A stretch of DNA of 57,965 nucleotides from Bradyrhizobium neotropicale (lineage in GTDB: Bacteria > Pseudomonadota > Alphaproteobacteria > Rhizobiales > Xanthobacteraceae): positions 1 to 57,965 of the forward strand of contig NZ_LSEF01000080.1 in assembly GCF_001641695.1 (NCBI RefSeq), in the 5' to 3' direction. A model generated the notes under the pieces. That model ran no database searches. It was given only the letters and a program-made list of their open reading frames with translations, and was not told where the DNA came from. A program made the position numbers and the translations under genes. Below, piece after piece: positions 42,724 through 50,327 of the stretch; positions within the stretch are counted from its first letter, which is position 1, and each line of letters starts with the position of its first letter.

Positions 42724-43050
42724 ATGGACATGACAGGCCCCGAACTGAAGCAACTCCGCACCGACCTCTCCGACGCCATCGAGCGGAAGCTGACCGCGGC
42801 CGACATGGCAAAACTGTGCGGATTGCCGGAGAAGGGCGGCGCCGACACGATCCGGCGCTGGGAGGTGAGCGGCCCGACGCCGTCCGCGACCAAGGTGCTG
42901 CGCGTGCTCGCGATGGCGAGCGAGCGCCATCCGATCCTGGACAACTTCAACGTCTTCGATCGGCACGACGTGCGCGAGGAAGACCGCCCGGCGCGGCGCG
43001 CGGCATTCCGCGCGCAGATGTGCGACGAGGTGCGGCGCCGTCTTGGTTAA
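42724..43050 (+). CDS. Small helix-turn-helix protein
   Basis: A 108-residue protein beginning MDMTGPELKQLRTDLSDAIERKLTAADMAKLCGLPEKGGADTIRRWEVSGPTPSATKVLRVLAMASERHPI. The XRE-like pattern (two short helices, W after the recognition helix, PTPSATKVLRVLA) resembles the antitoxin-type or phage-repressor HTH in which the core reads E-x-GPTPxA. The C-terminal 30 residues (RHDVREEDRPARRAAFRAQM) are charged. No toxin-like partner adjoins it. ATG at 42730 is an alternative start. It may share a transcript with ridA, 68 bp upstream. Confidence 0.65.
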   Translation: MDMTGPELKQLRTDLSDAIERKLTAADMAKLCGLPEKGGADTIRRWEVSGPTPSATKVLRVLAMASERHPILDNFNVFDRHDVREEDRPARRAAFRAQMCDEVRRRLG

Positions 43051-43273
43051 CGAAAGGCGCACACCAGCTGCTCGAGGCTTGCAATCTTAAGCCTTCCTTC
43101 ATCACTTCTTAAGTCGCCATTAAGCACGAAAAGCATTTACAGCCCAATAAGTTACGTTGGCTGCTGCTGTGCCACGGATGTGACAGCATTTTCTTCAAAA
43201 GCAAGCTATCTGCGAAAGCAACGACGGCGCGGCAAGCGCGCCTGCCGGGAATGAAGTGTTGGAGTTTAGGACG

Positions 43274-44002
43274 ATGAAGAAGATTCTGTTTGCGACCGTG
43301 GCGCTGCTCGTGGTGGGCGCGGCCGCGCCGGCCGTCGGTGCCGATCTGGGCGCCCGCAACTATTACAAGTCAGCCGCGCCGGCCTATGTCGCGCCGATCT
43401 ACAACTGGACGGGATTCTATATCGGCGGGCATGTCGGCGGCGCATTCTCCAGCGACAACAATTTCAACGGCCTCTCCACCGGCAACAACGGCAATGGCCG
43501 TTTCCTCGGCGGCGTGCAGGTCGGCGCCGACTGGCAGCTCAACCCGAATTTCGTTGTCGGCCTCGAAGGCCAGTATTCCTGGCTCTCCGGCAATGTCGGC
43601 GCGGTGTTCCCCGGTGGCTTTGCCTACACCAACGACCAGCGCGGGCTCGGCTCGATCACCGGTCGCGTCGGCTACACCTGGGGTCCGGGCCTCGTCTACG
43701 TGAAGGGCGGCTACGCCTATTCCGACAACAACGAGAAGGTGACGCTCGTCGGCACGCCGGTCGGCTTCCTCATCGATGGCGATCACCGCAACGGCTACAC
43801 CGTCGGCGCCGGCATCGAATACATGTTCGCGCCGAACTGGTCGGCCAAGGCCGAGTACCAGTACTACAATTTCGGCGACGCGCATTTCGTCGCACCCGCG
43901 GGTCCGCTCGTTGCGGCCGGCAACTTCACGACCGACGACCACACCGTCAAGGCGGGCGTCAACTACCGCTTCAACTGGGCAAGCCCGGTCGCGCGCTACT
44001 GA
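43274..44002 (+). CDS. Outer-membrane beta-barrel protein (Omp25/31-like)
   Basis: A 242-residue protein. A signal peptide (MKKILFATVALLVVGAAAPAVGA) precedes the Omp25/RopB opening YNWTGFYIGGHVGGAFSSDNNF. Alternating strands follow (VGADWQLNPNFVVGLEGQYSWLSG, GSITGRVGYTWGPGLVYVKGGYAYSD, TVGAGIEYMFAPNWSAKAEYQYYNFGD) and the protein ends VKAGVNYRFNW. Likely an eight-strand barrel of the outer membrane. ATG at 43274 has GGAG upstream. The 223 bp before it contain several A+T-rich stretches suited to a promoter, and an intrinsic terminator follows. Confidence 0.88.
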   Translation: MKKILFATVALLVVGAAAPAVGADLGARNYYKSAAPAYVAPIYNWTGFYIGGHVGGAFSSDNNFNGLSTGNNGNGRFLGGVQVGADWQLNPNFVVGLEGQYSWLSGNVGAVFPGGFAYTNDQRGLGSITGRVGYTWGPGLVYVKGGYAYSDNNEKVTLVGTPVGFLIDGDHRNGYTVGAGIEYMFAPNWSAKAEYQYYNFGDAHFVAPAGPLVAAGNFTTDDHTVKAGVNYRFNWASPVARY

Positions 44003-44028
44003 TCGGTTAGCAAAACCTTACCGTATTG

Positions 44029-44060
44029 AAGGGCCGGCAATATTGCCGGCCTTTCTTTTT
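44029..44060 (+). terminator. Intrinsic terminator of the Omp gene
   Basis: GGCCGGCAATATTGCCGGCC is a perfect palindrome flanked by matching AAG/CTT pairs and followed by TTTCTTTTT. It lies 27 bp after the stop of the outer-membrane protein gene and separates it from the chemotaxis receptor gene. Confidence 0.88.
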
Positions 44061-44177
44061 CGCCCTGCTTTTTTCGCTCTGCGGAACGCGCGCAAGCAAT
44101 TGCGCAAATTGCGATTTTTTAACCGGCCCCGTCGATACTGCGCCCCGAAAACAAGCAAGAGCGTTGGGGGAATATCG

Positions 44178-46319
44178 ATGGCGATCCGTCTGGGCCTTGG
44201 CCGTTTCCGGCCTCGTTTCTCGTTGCCGAAATGGGGCGTGCGCTTCAGCCTGTTCGCCGCCTTCGCGGTGATCGCGGGCATGGGCCTCGTGATCTCGGCC
44301 GGCGCCGGCTTCGTGCTGCAGAATCTCGGCGGACGCATGACCGAGCTGAGCGGGCGGGACATTCCACGCCTTGCCGCAAGCCTGCAATTGTCGGCACTGA
44401 GCGCGAGTCTCGCGGCACAGGGACCGGCGCTGCTTGCAGCTCAAAGCGAGGACGCCCTGAACGAGCGCACCAGGAAGCTCAGGGAATTGCAGGAGCAGAC
44501 ACAGCAGAAGCTTGGCGAGATCATCGAGCTCGGCGCCGACAAGAGCGTCGTCTCCGGGCTCAGCGAGACCATCAAGAGCATCAACGAGGCGGCCCAGAGC
44601 CTGGCCAAGGCCGCCCGCGAGCGGCTGGATATCGCCGCCCTCCATGACAAGCAATATGACGCCCTGCGCAGCGCGCAGAGCGAGTTCGTCGGCGCGGCCA
44701 GTCCGGCGATGCTGAACGCTCAGACCCAGGTCAACGCCATTCTCGGGTCGGCCAACCTCTCCGCCGAAGATGCCACCGAAGCCGCGCAGACCGTCGGCCA
44801 GCTCGGCAACGTCGTCGCCAGCGGCAATCTCGCAGCCGCCGACATGAGCGCGGCCCTGTCGGCGAACACGAGCGACAAGCTCGACGACATCCAGAAGGAA
44901 TTCAAGACGGCACAGGGGCGCCTGCGGTCCAACCTCGATCTGTTGCCGAACAATCAGGGCACCAAGATGCTGCGCGAGACGGCCGAAAAGCTGCTCGCGC
45001 TCGGCACCGGCAAGACCGGCGTGTTCAACCTGCGTGAGAAGGAGCTCGATTCCGTCGACTACGGCCAGACCATTCTGGACGAGACGCGCAAGCTCAATGT
45101 CGGCCTCAGCATCAGCGTGCAGCAGCTCGTCGACGGCGTGCAGAAGGAGACCAACGTGTCGACCTTCCAGGCGCGCCAGGAGATCTCGCTCGCCACCGCC
45201 GTCATGCTGGCGCTCGGCGCGCTGACGCTGGTCGGCTCGGCCCTGTTCGTCTGGCTTTATGTCGGCCGCAACATCCTGCGCCGGATCGGCTCCCTGCAGC
45301 GCGCGATGCAGCTGCTTTCCGCCGGCGATCTCGACACCGAGATCGCGCGCTCGAAACACAATGACGAGATCGGCGCGATGACCGATACGCTCCAGGTGTT
45401 CCGCGAAAGCATGCTCGAGGCCCGCGCGCTGTCGGGCGAGCAGGACAAGGATCGGGTCGCCAAGGCCGAGCGTGCCGCACGCATGGAGGCGAAGATCGCG
45501 GAGTTCGAGGGCACGGTGCGAACCGCGCTCGACAACCTCGCGCTGTCAGCCAATTCGATGCAGGCGACTGCGCAGAGCATGTCGAACACGGCCGACCAGT
45601 CAAGCGCGCTGGTGAACGCGGTCGCGTCCGCGGCCGAGGAGACCTCGGTCAACGTACAGACCGTGTCCGCCGGCACCGAGCAGCTGTCGTCCTCGATCCA
45701 GGAGATCAGCCGCCAGGTGGTCACCTCGTCCGAGATCGCCAGGAAGGCCGTCAGCGAAGCCGGCGCGACCGACACCACCGTGCAGGGCCTCGCCGACAGC
45801 GCGAGCCGCATCAGCGTCGTGGTCGACCTGATCCAGACCATCGCCTCGCAGACCAACCTGCTCGCGCTCAACGCCACCATCGAGGCGGCGCGCGCGGGCG
45901 AGGCCGGCCGCGGCTTCGCCGTGGTCGCCTCGGAGGTGAAGAGCCTGGCAAGCCAGACCGCGAAGGCGACGGAGGAGATCCGCACCCAGATCGCCAGCAT
46001 GCAGTCAGTCACGACCTCCGCGGTCGGTGCCATCAGGGACATCGGCCAGACCATCGGCGAGATCAACGACGTGACCACGGCGATCGCGGCTGCGGTCGAG
46101 CAACAGGGCGCGGCAACCCGCGAGATCGCCCGCAACATCCAGCATGCGGCCGGCGGCACCAGCGAGGTCTCCAGCAACATCGTCGGCGTCTCCACCGCCT
46201 CGGCCGAAGCCGGCGCCGCCGCCACCGAGGTGCTGAGCGCCTCCGACGCGCTCCGCCGCGAAGCCGACACGCTGCGCTCGGAGATCGACGCGTTCCTCAA
46301 CAACATGCGGGCGGCGTAA
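44178..46319 (+). CDS. Methyl-accepting chemotaxis protein
   Basis: A 713-residue transmembrane receptor. The first membrane segment is at about 22-46 (SLFAAFAVIAGMGLVISAGAGF). The periplasmic helical-bundle sensor extends to about 334 and the second segment to about 358 (ATAVMLALGALTLVGSALFVWLYVG). A HAMP domain (IGSLQRAMQLLSAGDLDTEIA) follows. The signalling domain has its hairpin tip near 551-590 (IASQTNLLALNATIEAARAGEAGRGFAVVASEV). Methylation-type Glu/Gln pairs flank it. No C-terminal CheR pentapeptide is present. The ATG at 44178 has GGGGGAA 7 bases upstream. The stimulus is unknown; no che genes adjoin it. Confidence 0.9.
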   Translation: MAIRLGLGRFRPRFSLPKWGVRFSLFAAFAVIAGMGLVISAGAGFVLQNLGGRMTELSGRDIPRLAASLQLSALSASLAAQGPALLAAQSEDALNERTRKLRELQEQTQQKLGEIIELGADKSVVSGLSETIKSINEAAQSLAKAARERLDIAALHDKQYDALRSAQSEFVGAASPAMLNAQTQVNAILGSANLSAEDATEAAQTVGQLGNVVASGNLAAADMSAALSANTSDKLDDIQKEFKTAQGRLRSNLDLLPNNQGTKMLRETAEKLLALGTGKTGVFNLREKELDSVDYGQTILDETRKLNVGLSISVQQLVDGVQKETNVSTFQARQEISLATAVMLALGALTLVGSALFVWLYVGRNILRRIGSLQRAMQLLSAGDLDTEIARSKHNDEIGAMTDTLQVFRESMLEARALSGEQDKDRVAKAERAARMEAKIAEFEGTVRTALDNLALSANSMQATAQSMSNTADQSSALVNAVASAAEETSVNVQTVSAGTEQLSSSIQEISRQVVTSSEIARKAVSEAGATDTTVQGLADSASRISVVVDLIQTIASQTNLLALNATIEAARAGEAGRGFAVVASEVKSLASQTAKATEEIRTQIASMQSVTTSAVGAIRDIGQTIGEINDVTTAIAAAVEQQGAATREIARNIQHAAGGTSEVSSNIVGVSTASAEAGAAATEVLSASDALRREADTLRSEIDAFLNNMRAA

Positions 46320-46365
46320 GGCGCCTACCGCAAAAGGACTGCCCCCTCCTCTCCCGCTTGCGGGT

Positions 46366-46573
46366 AGGGCAATCGCATATGAGAGAGAGTTTGGCAGGTA
46401 GGCTCCTTGCGGCCCATCCTTCGAGACGCCCGCTTTTGGCGGGCTCCGCAGGATGAGGTCTTGTTTTGCGGCAAAATCTTAGACCCTCATGGTGAGGAGC
46501 GCCGCCTTACGGCGCGTCTCGAACCATGAAGGCCCGAGCGCGTTCGCGCTACAAGGGCATATGCGATAGCCCT
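46366..46573. repeat. MITE-like element copy A
   Basis: A 208-bp non-coding element with terminal inverted repeats AGGGCAATCGCATATG and CATATGCGATAGCCCT (one mismatch). Its core contains GACGCCCGCTTTTGGCGGGC and CGCCGCCTTACGGCGCGTCT. A near-identical copy in inverted orientation lies at 49956-50157 and a degenerate one at 16683-16846. It stands in the 509-bp gap between the chemotaxis receptor and the metallo-hydrolase gene. Confidence 0.82.
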
Positions 46574-46712
46574 GCGCTTGCGGGGAAGGGCCGGGGTGGA
46601 GATGCCTCCGCATAGGAATTGTCGGAGATTCTCGGAGAAAATCACTGTGGGGAGAGAACCCCCACCCGGCGCTTCGCGCCGACCTCCCCCGCAAGCGGGA
46701 GAGGTAAGCGAA
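46574..46712. repeat. G+C-rich palindromic repeat next to MITE A
   Basis: The stretch carries CACCCGGCGCTTCGCGCCGA, CTCCCCCGCAAGCGGGAGAG and related stem-loops of the family also seen at 23834-24021 and 31150-31325. The remainder of this intergenic interval up to 46828 has no recognisable feature. Confidence 0.55.
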
Positions 46713-46828
46713 TTCGCGGCACGCCATCCCATACGACGGAAAAATCAGGCCCGGTATGACGACCATGCACGCCGCCCAGTGCCCTTTTTCGGCTGGCGCG
46801 GCGTCCCCGGTGGGTTTAAGCCGGTAGC

Positions 46829-47890
46829 ATGCATACGAAGACCGACAGCGTGCAGTCCTCGGCCGAGGCGCTGCGTTATCCCTGGGAACAGCATCCCGGC
46901 CCCGAAGAGGTCGTGGAGGTGCGATCCGGTGTGTTGTGGGTGCGGCTGACACTGCCGTTCCGCCTCAACCACGTGAACATCTACCTGCTCGCCGACGGCG
47001 ACGGTTACGCCATGGTGGATACCGGCTTCGGCAACGAAGAGACGATCGAAGCCTGGACGAAACTGTTCGAGGGTCCGCTGAAGGGCGTCAACATCACCCG
47101 GCTCATCGTCACTCATTCGCACCCTGATCATGTCGGGCTCGCGGGCTGGATCGTCGAGCGGTTCAACTGCCCGCTGGTGATGTCGCAGGTCGAATATCTC
47201 CAATCGGTCTATCACCAGAACCGCGGCACCGAGGAGCGGCGCAACGCGCAGCGGCTGTTCTTCCGCCGTCACGGCATGGACGAGTCGCTCACCGAAAAAC
47301 TGCTCGGCCGCGGCCAGGATTATCTCAAGCGCGTCTCGGTGCTGCCACCATCCTATCGCCGCATCTCGCATGGCGACGAGGTCGTGATCGGCACCCGCCG
47401 GTTCAAGGTGATCACCGGCGGCGGGCACGCGCTCGACCAGGTGATGCTCTATTGCGCCGACGACAAGCTGTTCCTGTCCGCCGACCAGGTGCTGAGCAAG
47501 ATCTCGCCGAACGTCAGCGTCTGGGCGGTCGAGCCCGACCAGAACTCGCTCGGCGAATATCTGGCCTCGCTGGCGAGCCTCACCACCACCCTGCCCTATG
47601 ACGTGCTGGTGCTGCCCGGCCACGGTGTGCCGTTCTACGGCCTGAAGACTCGCATCAAGCAGCTCGCCGATCACCACGAGGAGCGCTGCCGGCTGATCGC
47701 GGATGCCTGCCGCGAGGTGCCGAAGACCTCGCGGGAGTTGGTGCCCGTGGTGTTCAACAAGCACGTGCTGGACGAACACCAGATGGGCTTTGCCTCCGGC
47801 GAACTGGTCGCCCACGTCAACTACATGCTGGTCGAGGGCCGGCTGACGGCCGAGACGCAGGACGGCGTGCTCCAGTTCAGGACGACGTGA
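46829..47890 (+). CDS. Metallo-beta-lactamase-fold hydrolase
   Basis: A 353-residue cytoplasmic protein. The metal motif THSHPDHVGLAGW is complete (HxHxDH). FRLNHVNIYLLADGDGYAMVDTGFGNEE precedes it, and TGGGHALDQVMLYCADDKLFLSADQVL and VLVLPGHGVPFYGLKTRI follow. The C-terminal winged-helix-like tail (SRELVPVVFNKHVLDEHQMGFASGELVAHVNYM) is typical of the LACTB2-like MBL group. Substrate unknown, possibly a thioester or lactone. It has its own promoter region after the MITE and is convergent with the aroQ-like gene. Confidence 0.83.
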   Translation: MHTKTDSVQSSAEALRYPWEQHPGPEEVVEVRSGVLWVRLTLPFRLNHVNIYLLADGDGYAMVDTGFGNEETIEAWTKLFEGPLKGVNITRLIVTHSHPDHVGLAGWIVERFNCPLVMSQVEYLQSVYHQNRGTEERRNAQRLFFRRHGMDESLTEKLLGRGQDYLKRVSVLPPSYRRISHGDEVVIGTRRFKVITGGGHALDQVMLYCADDKLFLSADQVLSKISPNVSVWAVEPDQNSLGEYLASLASLTTTLPYDVLVLPGHGVPFYGLKTRIKQLADHHEERCRLIADACREVPKTSRELVPVVFNKHVLDEHQMGFASGELVAHVNYMLVEGRLTAETQDGVLQFRTT

Positions 47891-47930
47891 GCGCCACCTC
47901 GCCCCGCTTGCGGGGAGAGGGAGCAGACTT

Positions 47931-48362
47931 TCATTTCATGTTCGCGATCGCGTGCATCGCCGCGATGTAGCCGTAGGGCCCGAGGCCGCAGATGACGCCG
48001 GTGGCCACGAACGAGATCTTCGAGTGGCGGTGATATTCGTCGCGGGCGTGGATGTTGGAGATGTGGACCTCCAGCACCGGGCCCTCGAACACCTTGATCG
48101 CATCCATGATCGCGACCGAGGTGAAGGAGAAGCCGGCCGGATTGAGGATGATGGCATCCGCATCCTGCCGCGCCGACTGGATCAGGTCGACGATGACGCC
48201 TTCATGGTTGGACTGGTGGAAGACGACGGAAAGCCCGAGCTTTGCGGCATTCTCCTCGCAGTTCGCCCTGATCTGGTCGAGCGTCGTCGTGCCGTAGATA
48301 TGCGGCTCACGGATACCCAGGAGATTCAGATTGGGACCGTTGAGGATCATCACGCGCTTCAT
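47931..48362 (-). CDS. aroQ: Type II 3-dehydroquinate dehydratase-like protein, altered active site
   Basis: A 143-residue protein of the AroQ family, which forms 3-dehydroshikimate as a dodecamer. Opening ILNGPNLNLLGIREPHIYG (Asn11, Arg18, Tyr23) and EVHISNIHARDEY (His100) keep catalytic residues. The carboxylate-binding loop reads LNPAGFSFTSVAIMD where the family has N-x-G-x-x-T-H-T-S: the His is Phe80. The substrate Arg of the REEFRxHS helix is His111. It is probably a second AroQ with changed activity or specificity. ATG at 48362 is chosen over an upstream frame extension. Convergent with the metallo-hydrolase; divergent from hemA. Confidence 0.78.
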   Translation of the reverse strand: MKRVMILNGPNLNLLGIREPHIYGTTTLDQIRANCEENAAKLGLSVVFHQSNHEGVIVDLIQSARQDADAIILNPAGFSFTSVAIMDAIKVFEGPVLEVHISNIHARDEYHRHSKISFVATGVICGLGPYGYIAAMHAIANMK

Positions 48363-48551
48363 GGGCCATCCTTTCGCATGGAATATCTGGAGCTGACGCC
48401 CTGATCCCGCTTGAAAGAGGGATCGCGGCGGCTCAGCCCGCTCAGGCAATCATGAACGGATGGGCGCCATGGACAAAATGTCCATGCCAGGCTTGGCGGC
48501 GCCGTCGTCTGTTCGATCCGGCCTCAGGCGCGGCAGGCCTGCGCTAGCCGG

Positions 48552-48565
48552 TTGATCCAAATCAA
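48552..48565. promoter_or_regulatory. FixK/FNR box upstream of hemA
   Basis: TTGATCCAAATCAA is a perfect TTGAT-N4-ATCAA palindrome, centred 142 bp before the hemA start. A TATCAA hexamer at 48587-48592 has the spacing of a class II FNR/FixK promoter, giving a predicted start near 48600. Bradyrhizobium hemA is known to be oxygen-regulated through FixK-type control. The rest of the 48363-48700 interval shows nothing else distinct. Confidence 0.85.
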
Positions 48566-48700
48566 CAATTACGGCTGGCTGGCTGTTATCAATTTGCCCG
48601 GTCGCCGCGCCCGAAATGTGGGCCGGCACATGGACATTGGAGCTGGAAAAGCTCTAAAAATGAGCGGCCGCATTGGCCGGGTTCCGCTGCAGGTCTGTCG

Positions 48701-49930
48701 ATGGATTACAACCACTTCTTCAATTCCGCCCTCGATCGTCTCCACACCGAGCGCCGCTACCGCGTTTTCGCCGACCTCGAGCGCATGGCCGGCCGGTTCC
48801 CGCATGCGGTCTGGCACTCGCCGAAGGGCAAGCGCGACGTCGTGATCTGGTGCTCCAACGACTATCTCGGAATGGGCCAGCACCCGAAGGTCGTGGGCGC
48901 CATGGTCGAGACCGCGACCCGCGTCGGCACCGGCGCCGGGGGAACGCGCAACATCGCCGGCACGCACCATCCGCTGGTGCAGCTCGAGGCCGAGCTCGCC
49001 GATCTCCACGGCAAGGAAGCCGCGCTGCTGTTCACCTCCGGCTACGTCTCGAACCAGACCGGCATCGCAACCATCGCCAAGCTCATTCCGAACTGCCTGA
49101 TCCTGTCGGACGAGCTCAACCACAATTCGATGATCGAGGGCATCCGCCAGTCCGGCTGCGAGCGGATCGTGTTCCGCCACAACGATCTCGCCGATCTCGA
49201 AGAGCTGTTGAAGGCCGCCGGTCCGAACCGGCCGAAGCTGATCGCCTGCGAGAGCCTCTATTCCATGGACGGCGACGTGGCTCCACTCGCAAAAATCTGC
49301 GATCTCGCCGAGAAGTATGGCGCGATGACCTATGTCGACGAGGTCCACGCGGTCGGCATGTACGGCCCGCGCGGCGGCGGCATCGCCGAGCGTGACGGCG
49401 TGATGCATCGCATCGACATCCTCGAAGGCACGCTGGCAAAAGCGTTCGGCTGCCTCGGCGGCTACATCGCCGCCAACGGCCAGATCATCGACGCCGTGCG
49501 CTCCTACGCGCCGGGCTTCATCTTCACCACCGCGCTGCCGCCGGCGATCTGCTCGGCCGCGACCGCCGCGATCAAGCATCTGAAGACCTCGAACTGGGAG
49601 CGCGAGCGCCACCAGGACCGCGCCGCCCGCGTCAAGGCGATCCTCAACGCCGCCGGCCTGCCGGTGATGTCGAGCGACACCCACATCGTGCCGCTGTTCG
49701 TCGGCGATCCCGAGAAGTGCAAGCAGGCCTCCGACCTGCTGCTGGAAAACCACGGCATCTACATCCAGCCGATCAACTATCCGACCGTCGCCAAGGGCAC
49801 CGAGCGGCTGCGCATCACGCCCTCGCCCTATCACGACGACGGCCTGATCGATCAGCTCGCCGAAGCCCTGCTGCAAGTCTGGGACCGCCTCGGCCTGCCG
49901 CTCCGCGAGAAGTCGCTGGCGGCGGAGTAG
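48701..49930 (+). CDS. hemA: 5-aminolevulinate synthase
   Basis: A 409-residue PLP enzyme that joins glycine and succinyl-CoA to form 5-aminolevulinate, the first haem precursor in alphaproteobacteria. It opens MDYNHFFNSALDRLHTERRYRVFADLER, the ALAS N-terminus. SNDYLGMGQHPKV, GTGAGGTRNIAGTHHPLVQLE, VDEVHAVGMYGPRGGGIAER and the PLP lysine K247 in GTLAKAFGCLGGYI are all present, as is the closing TERLRITPSPYH. Length is normal. The gene is preceded by a FixK box and bracketed, with aroQ-like and the metallo-hydrolase, by inverted MITE copies. Confidence 0.96.
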   Translation: MDYNHFFNSALDRLHTERRYRVFADLERMAGRFPHAVWHSPKGKRDVVIWCSNDYLGMGQHPKVVGAMVETATRVGTGAGGTRNIAGTHHPLVQLEAELADLHGKEAALLFTSGYVSNQTGIATIAKLIPNCLILSDELNHNSMIEGIRQSGCERIVFRHNDLADLEELLKAAGPNRPKLIACESLYSMDGDVAPLAKICDLAEKYGAMTYVDEVHAVGMYGPRGGGIAERDGVMHRIDILEGTLAKAFGCLGGYIAANGQIIDAVRSYAPGFIFTTALPPAICSAATAAIKHLKTSNWERERHQDRAARVKAILNAAGLPVMSSDTHIVPLFVGDPEKCKQASDLLLENHGIYIQPINYPTVAKGTERLRITPSPYHDDGLIDQLAEALLQVWDRLGLPLREKSLAAE

Positions 49931-49955
49931 GCTGCTTCACTCTCCCCTGGAGGGG

Positions 49956-50157
49956 AGGGCAATCGCATATGCCCTTGTGGCGCCCGCTCGGCCTTCATGG
50001 TTCGAGACGCGCCGTAAGGCGGCGCTCCTCACCATGAGGGTCTAAGATTTTGCCGCAAACCAAGACCTCATCCTGAGGAGCCCGCCAAAAGCGGGCGTCT
50101 CGAAGGATGGGCCGCACGGAGGCTGCCTGCCAAACTCTCTCCATATGCGATAGCCCT
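49956..50157. repeat. MITE-like element copy B (inverted relative to A)
   Basis: A 202-bp non-coding element with the same ends as copy A (AGGGCAATCGCATATG left, CATATGCGATAGCCCT right), but with the core in the opposite direction. It shares GGTTCGAGACGCGCC, GGCGGCGCTCCTCACC and GAAGGATGGGCCGC with it. It starts 26 bp after the hemA stop. The remainder of 49931-50327 contains a short CCCTGGAGGGGGAGGG palindromic piece (50158-50173) and no gene. Confidence 0.82.
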
Positions 50158-50327
50158 GCCCTGGAGGGGGAGGGTAAGTGCGAGCAGCGCGCCCGCGGCT
50201 TAACCTCGATGATAGTTCCTAAACGCCCCGGGAAAATCGCTGTCGCTTGCGGCGGCTTAACGCGCTAAATTTGCTCGGAAAATGAGATCGGGCGCGAGGT
50301 TTCGCGCCCAGGGAGAGCGCGCTCGCC

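Noticed and set aside
42724..43050. Antitoxin of a toxin-antitoxin pair
   Set aside because: The helix-turn-helix would fit, but the neighbours are RidA and an outer-membrane protein and no small toxin frame was found.
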